From: JAGXQV01 sp964527565
Lineage (GTDB): Bacteria > Pseudomonadota > Gammaproteobacteria > Burkholderiales > Sulfuricellaceae
DNA: 24,271 bases
NCBI GenBank assembly: GCA_964527565.1
Contig: CAZGOY010000046.1
Span: 1 to 24,271 of the forward strand
Direction: 5' to 3'
The notes beneath the pieces were generated by a model. It searched no databases. It was not told the origin of the DNA and was given only the letters and a program-made list of their open reading frames with translations. The position numbers and the translations under genes were made by a program. Below are positions 22,413 to 24,271 of this stretch, piece by piece (position 1 is the first letter of the stretch; each line of letters begins with the position of its first letter).

Positions 22413-22649
22413 ATGTTGACGACAATAACGATGGAAACGGGTATGGCCGAGAAAACCTGCATGGCGGATAAGGGCGGGGATTACGGCCAGGAAGTGATGC
22501 GGGTGGAATGGAACCCCGTCCTACCGGCACTTCATGAAGCCGCCGCTGAACTGGTCGGCGAGACGATGCGACGGCACCGCATGCCGCCGTCCCTGGCGGT
22601 AACCGACGTGGATGACTTCCTGCGCCGGATGTACACTGCGCAAGGATAG
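22413..22649 (+). CDS. Small hypothetical protein
   Basis: Not recognised. The open frame encodes 78 residues with a good ribosome-binding site, AGGAG at 22401-22405, seven bases before the ATG. The first 25 residues look disordered (Thr, Met, Gly, with one Cys), followed by a probably helical part, PALHEAAAELVGETMRRH, and a second helix VTDVDDFLRRMYTAQG. There is no signal peptide or membrane segment. It lies 83 bp after fliR and converges with the phosphorylase gene 32 bp away. No clear promoter or terminator is seen between fliR and this gene, so it may be read from the flagellar operon. Confidence 0.55.
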   Translation: MLTTITMETGMAEKTCMADKGGDYGQEVMRVEWNPVLPALHEAAAELVGETMRRHRMPPSLAVTDVDDFLRRMYTAQG

Positions 22650-22681
22650 AAATCAGACGGCAGCCTGAACGCCCCCCGCGT

Positions 22682-24271
22682 TCACAGCCACAACATCAGC
22701 CCCATCTCCAGCGGATGGGTGAGCAGGGGGTGATGCGGGTAGATGCGCACCTTGTAATCCAGCCTGCCGCACATATCCGGCGCCAGATCGAGGGTGAAGT
22801 GGCATTCGCCGGTTTCCGCGATGATGCGCTGCTTGGCGAAGCTGAAATGCTGGAAATTGCCGCCATCCTTCTTCGCCGGGCGGCGAATCAGTAATTCCAC
22901 CACCACGTCTTCCGCCTCCAACCCGTCCAGGCGTACCGCCACTTCCAGGCGCACGCTGTCACCGAAGCGGATATGCTTTTTCGGCTCGTCCAGACGGTGC
23001 AGGGAAATATTCGGCCAGGCGGCGCGGATTTTTCCTTTCCAGGCCGCCAACTGCCTGGCGTTTTCGTAATTGTTCTGGGTGTAGAGCACGCCTTGCTTGC
23101 TGGCCGGCAGATAAAAGCGCGACACGTATTCCCCCACCATGCGGCTGGAATTGTACTGCGGCAAAACGGTGGCGATGGAACGCTTGGCCTTTTTGACCCA
23201 GTCGGCGGAATAGCCCATCTTGCCGCGGTGGTAATACAGGGGGAAGACGCGGTTGCGCAGTATCTCGTAAAGTTCCTGACCATCCTCCCGGTTGCGCCGT
23301 CCGTCGTCGACGTAGCTCGGTGACGGCTTGATCGCCCAGCCGTTGGTGCCGTCGTAGCCCTCGCCCCACCAGCCGTCCAGCACCGAAAGGTTGATGGCGC
23401 CGTTGATGGCGGCCTTCATGCCGGAGGTGCCGCTCGCTTCCAGCGGATAAATCGGGTTGTTGAGCCACACGTCCACCCCCGCCACCAGGCGGCGCGCCAG
23501 GCCGAGATCGTAGCCTTCCACCAGCAACACCTTGCCTTCGAATTCCGGTTGATGGGCCAGCGCGTGAATGCGGCGAATCAAATCCTGGCCAGGGCGGTCG
23601 GCGGGATGCGCCTTGCCGGCGAAAATGAACAGCACCGGACGGTCGTTGTCGGAAAGCAACTGGCGCAGCGCATCCTGATCTTCGAACAGCAGCGCGGCGC
23701 GCTTGTAGGTGGCGAAGCGGCGCGCGAAGCCGATGGTCAGCACGTTGGGGTCGTAGCTGTCGACGTGCTTGAGCAGACGGTCGAGATGCGCCTCGCTGCC
23801 GTGGTTGCGGAAATGCTGCTGGCTGATGCGGAAACGCAGCAATTGCAACATCTGCGACTTGAGCGACTGGCGCACGCTCCAGAACAGGTGATCGGGGATG
23901 TCCTCGATGTGCTGCGCCCAATATTCGGCGTCGGACATGCGATGGCGCCATTCGTAGCCAAAATAGTTGTCGAACAGGTCGATCCACTCCTGCGCCAGAA
24001 AAGTCGGCACATGCACGCCGTTGGTCACGTAGCTCAGGGGATTTTCCTCGGGGGCGATCTGTTGCCACAGGTTGCCGCAAATCTGCGAGGAGACACTGCC
24101 GTGGATGCGTGATACGCCATTCTGGCGGCGCGAGCCGCGTATCGCCAGATTGGTCATGTTGAAATCCGGACTGTCCGGGCCGCGCCCCAGCCCGAGAAAC
24201 TGGTCGCGGCTGATCTTCAACTCTTCGCAGCAATGCTGGAAATAGTGCCACATCATGTCTTCGGCGAAATG
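22682..24271 (-). CDS. glgP: Alpha-glucan (glycogen/maltodextrin) phosphorylase, C-terminal part
   Basis: The gene runs off the right edge; the 529 C-terminal residues are present, and the frame is still open at 24271. The product belongs to glycosyltransferase family 35, in the TIGR02094-type group that carries its own N-terminal domain. It contains NGVHVPTFLAQEWIDLF, IGFARRFATYKRAALLF, FIFAGKAHPADRPGQDLI, WLNNPIYPLEASGTSGMKAAINGAINLSVLDGWWGEGYDG and a C-terminal beta-rich part. The lysine of SGTSGMK is the pyridoxal-phosphate site. The enzyme releases glucose-1-phosphate from storage glucan. It converges on the small gene after fliR, and neither function nor layout links it to the flagellar operon. 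Confidence 0.93.
   Translation of the reverse strand, partial: HFAEDMMWHYFQHCCEELKISRDQFLGLGRGPDSPDFNMTNLAIRGSRRQNGVSRIHGSVSSQICGNLWQQIAPEENPLSYVTNGVHVPTFLAQEWIDLFDNYFGYEWRHRMSDAEYWAQHIEDIPDHLFWSVRQSLKSQMLQLLRFRISQQHFRNHGSEAHLDRLLKHVDSYDPNVLTIGFARRFATYKRAALLFEDQDALRQLLSDNDRPVLFIFAGKAHPADRPGQDLIRRIHALAHQPEFEGKVLLVEGYDLGLARRLVAGVDVWLNNPIYPLEASGTSGMKAAINGAINLSVLDGWWGEGYDGTNGWAIKPSPSYVDDGRRNREDGQELYEILRNRVFPLYYHRGKMGYSADWVKKAKRSIATVLPQYNSSRMVGEYVSRFYLPASKQGVLYTQNNYENARQLAAWKGKIRAAWPNISLHRLDEPKKHIRFGDSVRLEVAVRLDGLEAEDVVVELLIRRPAKKDGGNFQHFSFAKQRIIAETGECHFTLDLAPDMCGRLDYKVRIYPHHPLLTHPLEMGLMLWL

Overview
The window reads as a chromosomal segment of a GC-rich, motile betaproteobacterium, plausibly near the Nitrosomonadales/Gallionellaceae. 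The grounds are gene families and gene order: an ilvB-ilvN-ilvC-psd-pssA run, a sigma factor followed by DUF3619, DUF3106 and RDD genes, and a fliE-to-fliR cluster led by an FlrC-type regulator. The lineage is inferred, since no rRNA or marker gene is present.

Left end (1-1062): ten copies of TCGGC open the window. A two-gene ParE-type toxin-antitoxin module (407-921) follows, with its own promoter and a likely operator palindrome. A palindromic REP/BIME-like element lies behind it, and a 20-bp direct repeat (251-270 and 1010-1029) brackets module and element together. This looks like a small accessory insertion.

Minus strand (1063-6925): in transcription order, ilvB, ilvN and ilvC (acetolactate synthase and ketol-acid reductoisomerase, branched-chain amino acids), a second REP/BIME-like element, psd and pssA (phosphatidylethanolamine synthesis), then a small exported protein of unknown function and an SCO1/SenC copper or thiol protein.

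Plus strand (7080-8909): an overlapping four-gene unit encodes an ECF-like sigma factor (apparently starting at a non-canonical CTG), a DUF3619 single-pass membrane protein (possible anti-sigma factor), an exported DUF3106 protein and an RDD membrane protein. The 338-bp gap after it holds a compact cluster of DnaA-box-like sequences.

Flagellar cluster (9248-22329, plus strand): flrC; fliE behind a sigma-54 promoter; fliF-G-H-I-J; fliK behind a second, very good sigma-54 promoter and ended by a terminator; then fliL-M-N-O-P-Q-R behind a sigma-70-like promoter. Together these encode the MS ring, the C ring/switch, the export ATPase with its regulator and chaperone, hook-length control and the export gate. 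The FlrC product is the likely activator of the sigma-54 promoters, but no partner kinase gene is adjacent. A small uncharacterised gene (22413-22649) follows fliR, and a convergent, partial alpha-glucan phosphorylase gene runs off the right edge.

No rRNA, tRNA, CRISPR array, transposase or integrase gene was found. The best leads for something undescribed are the sigma/DUF3619/DUF3106/RDD unit with its CTG start, the DnaA-box cluster, the triplicated motif in FliN, and the bracketed toxin-antitoxin module.
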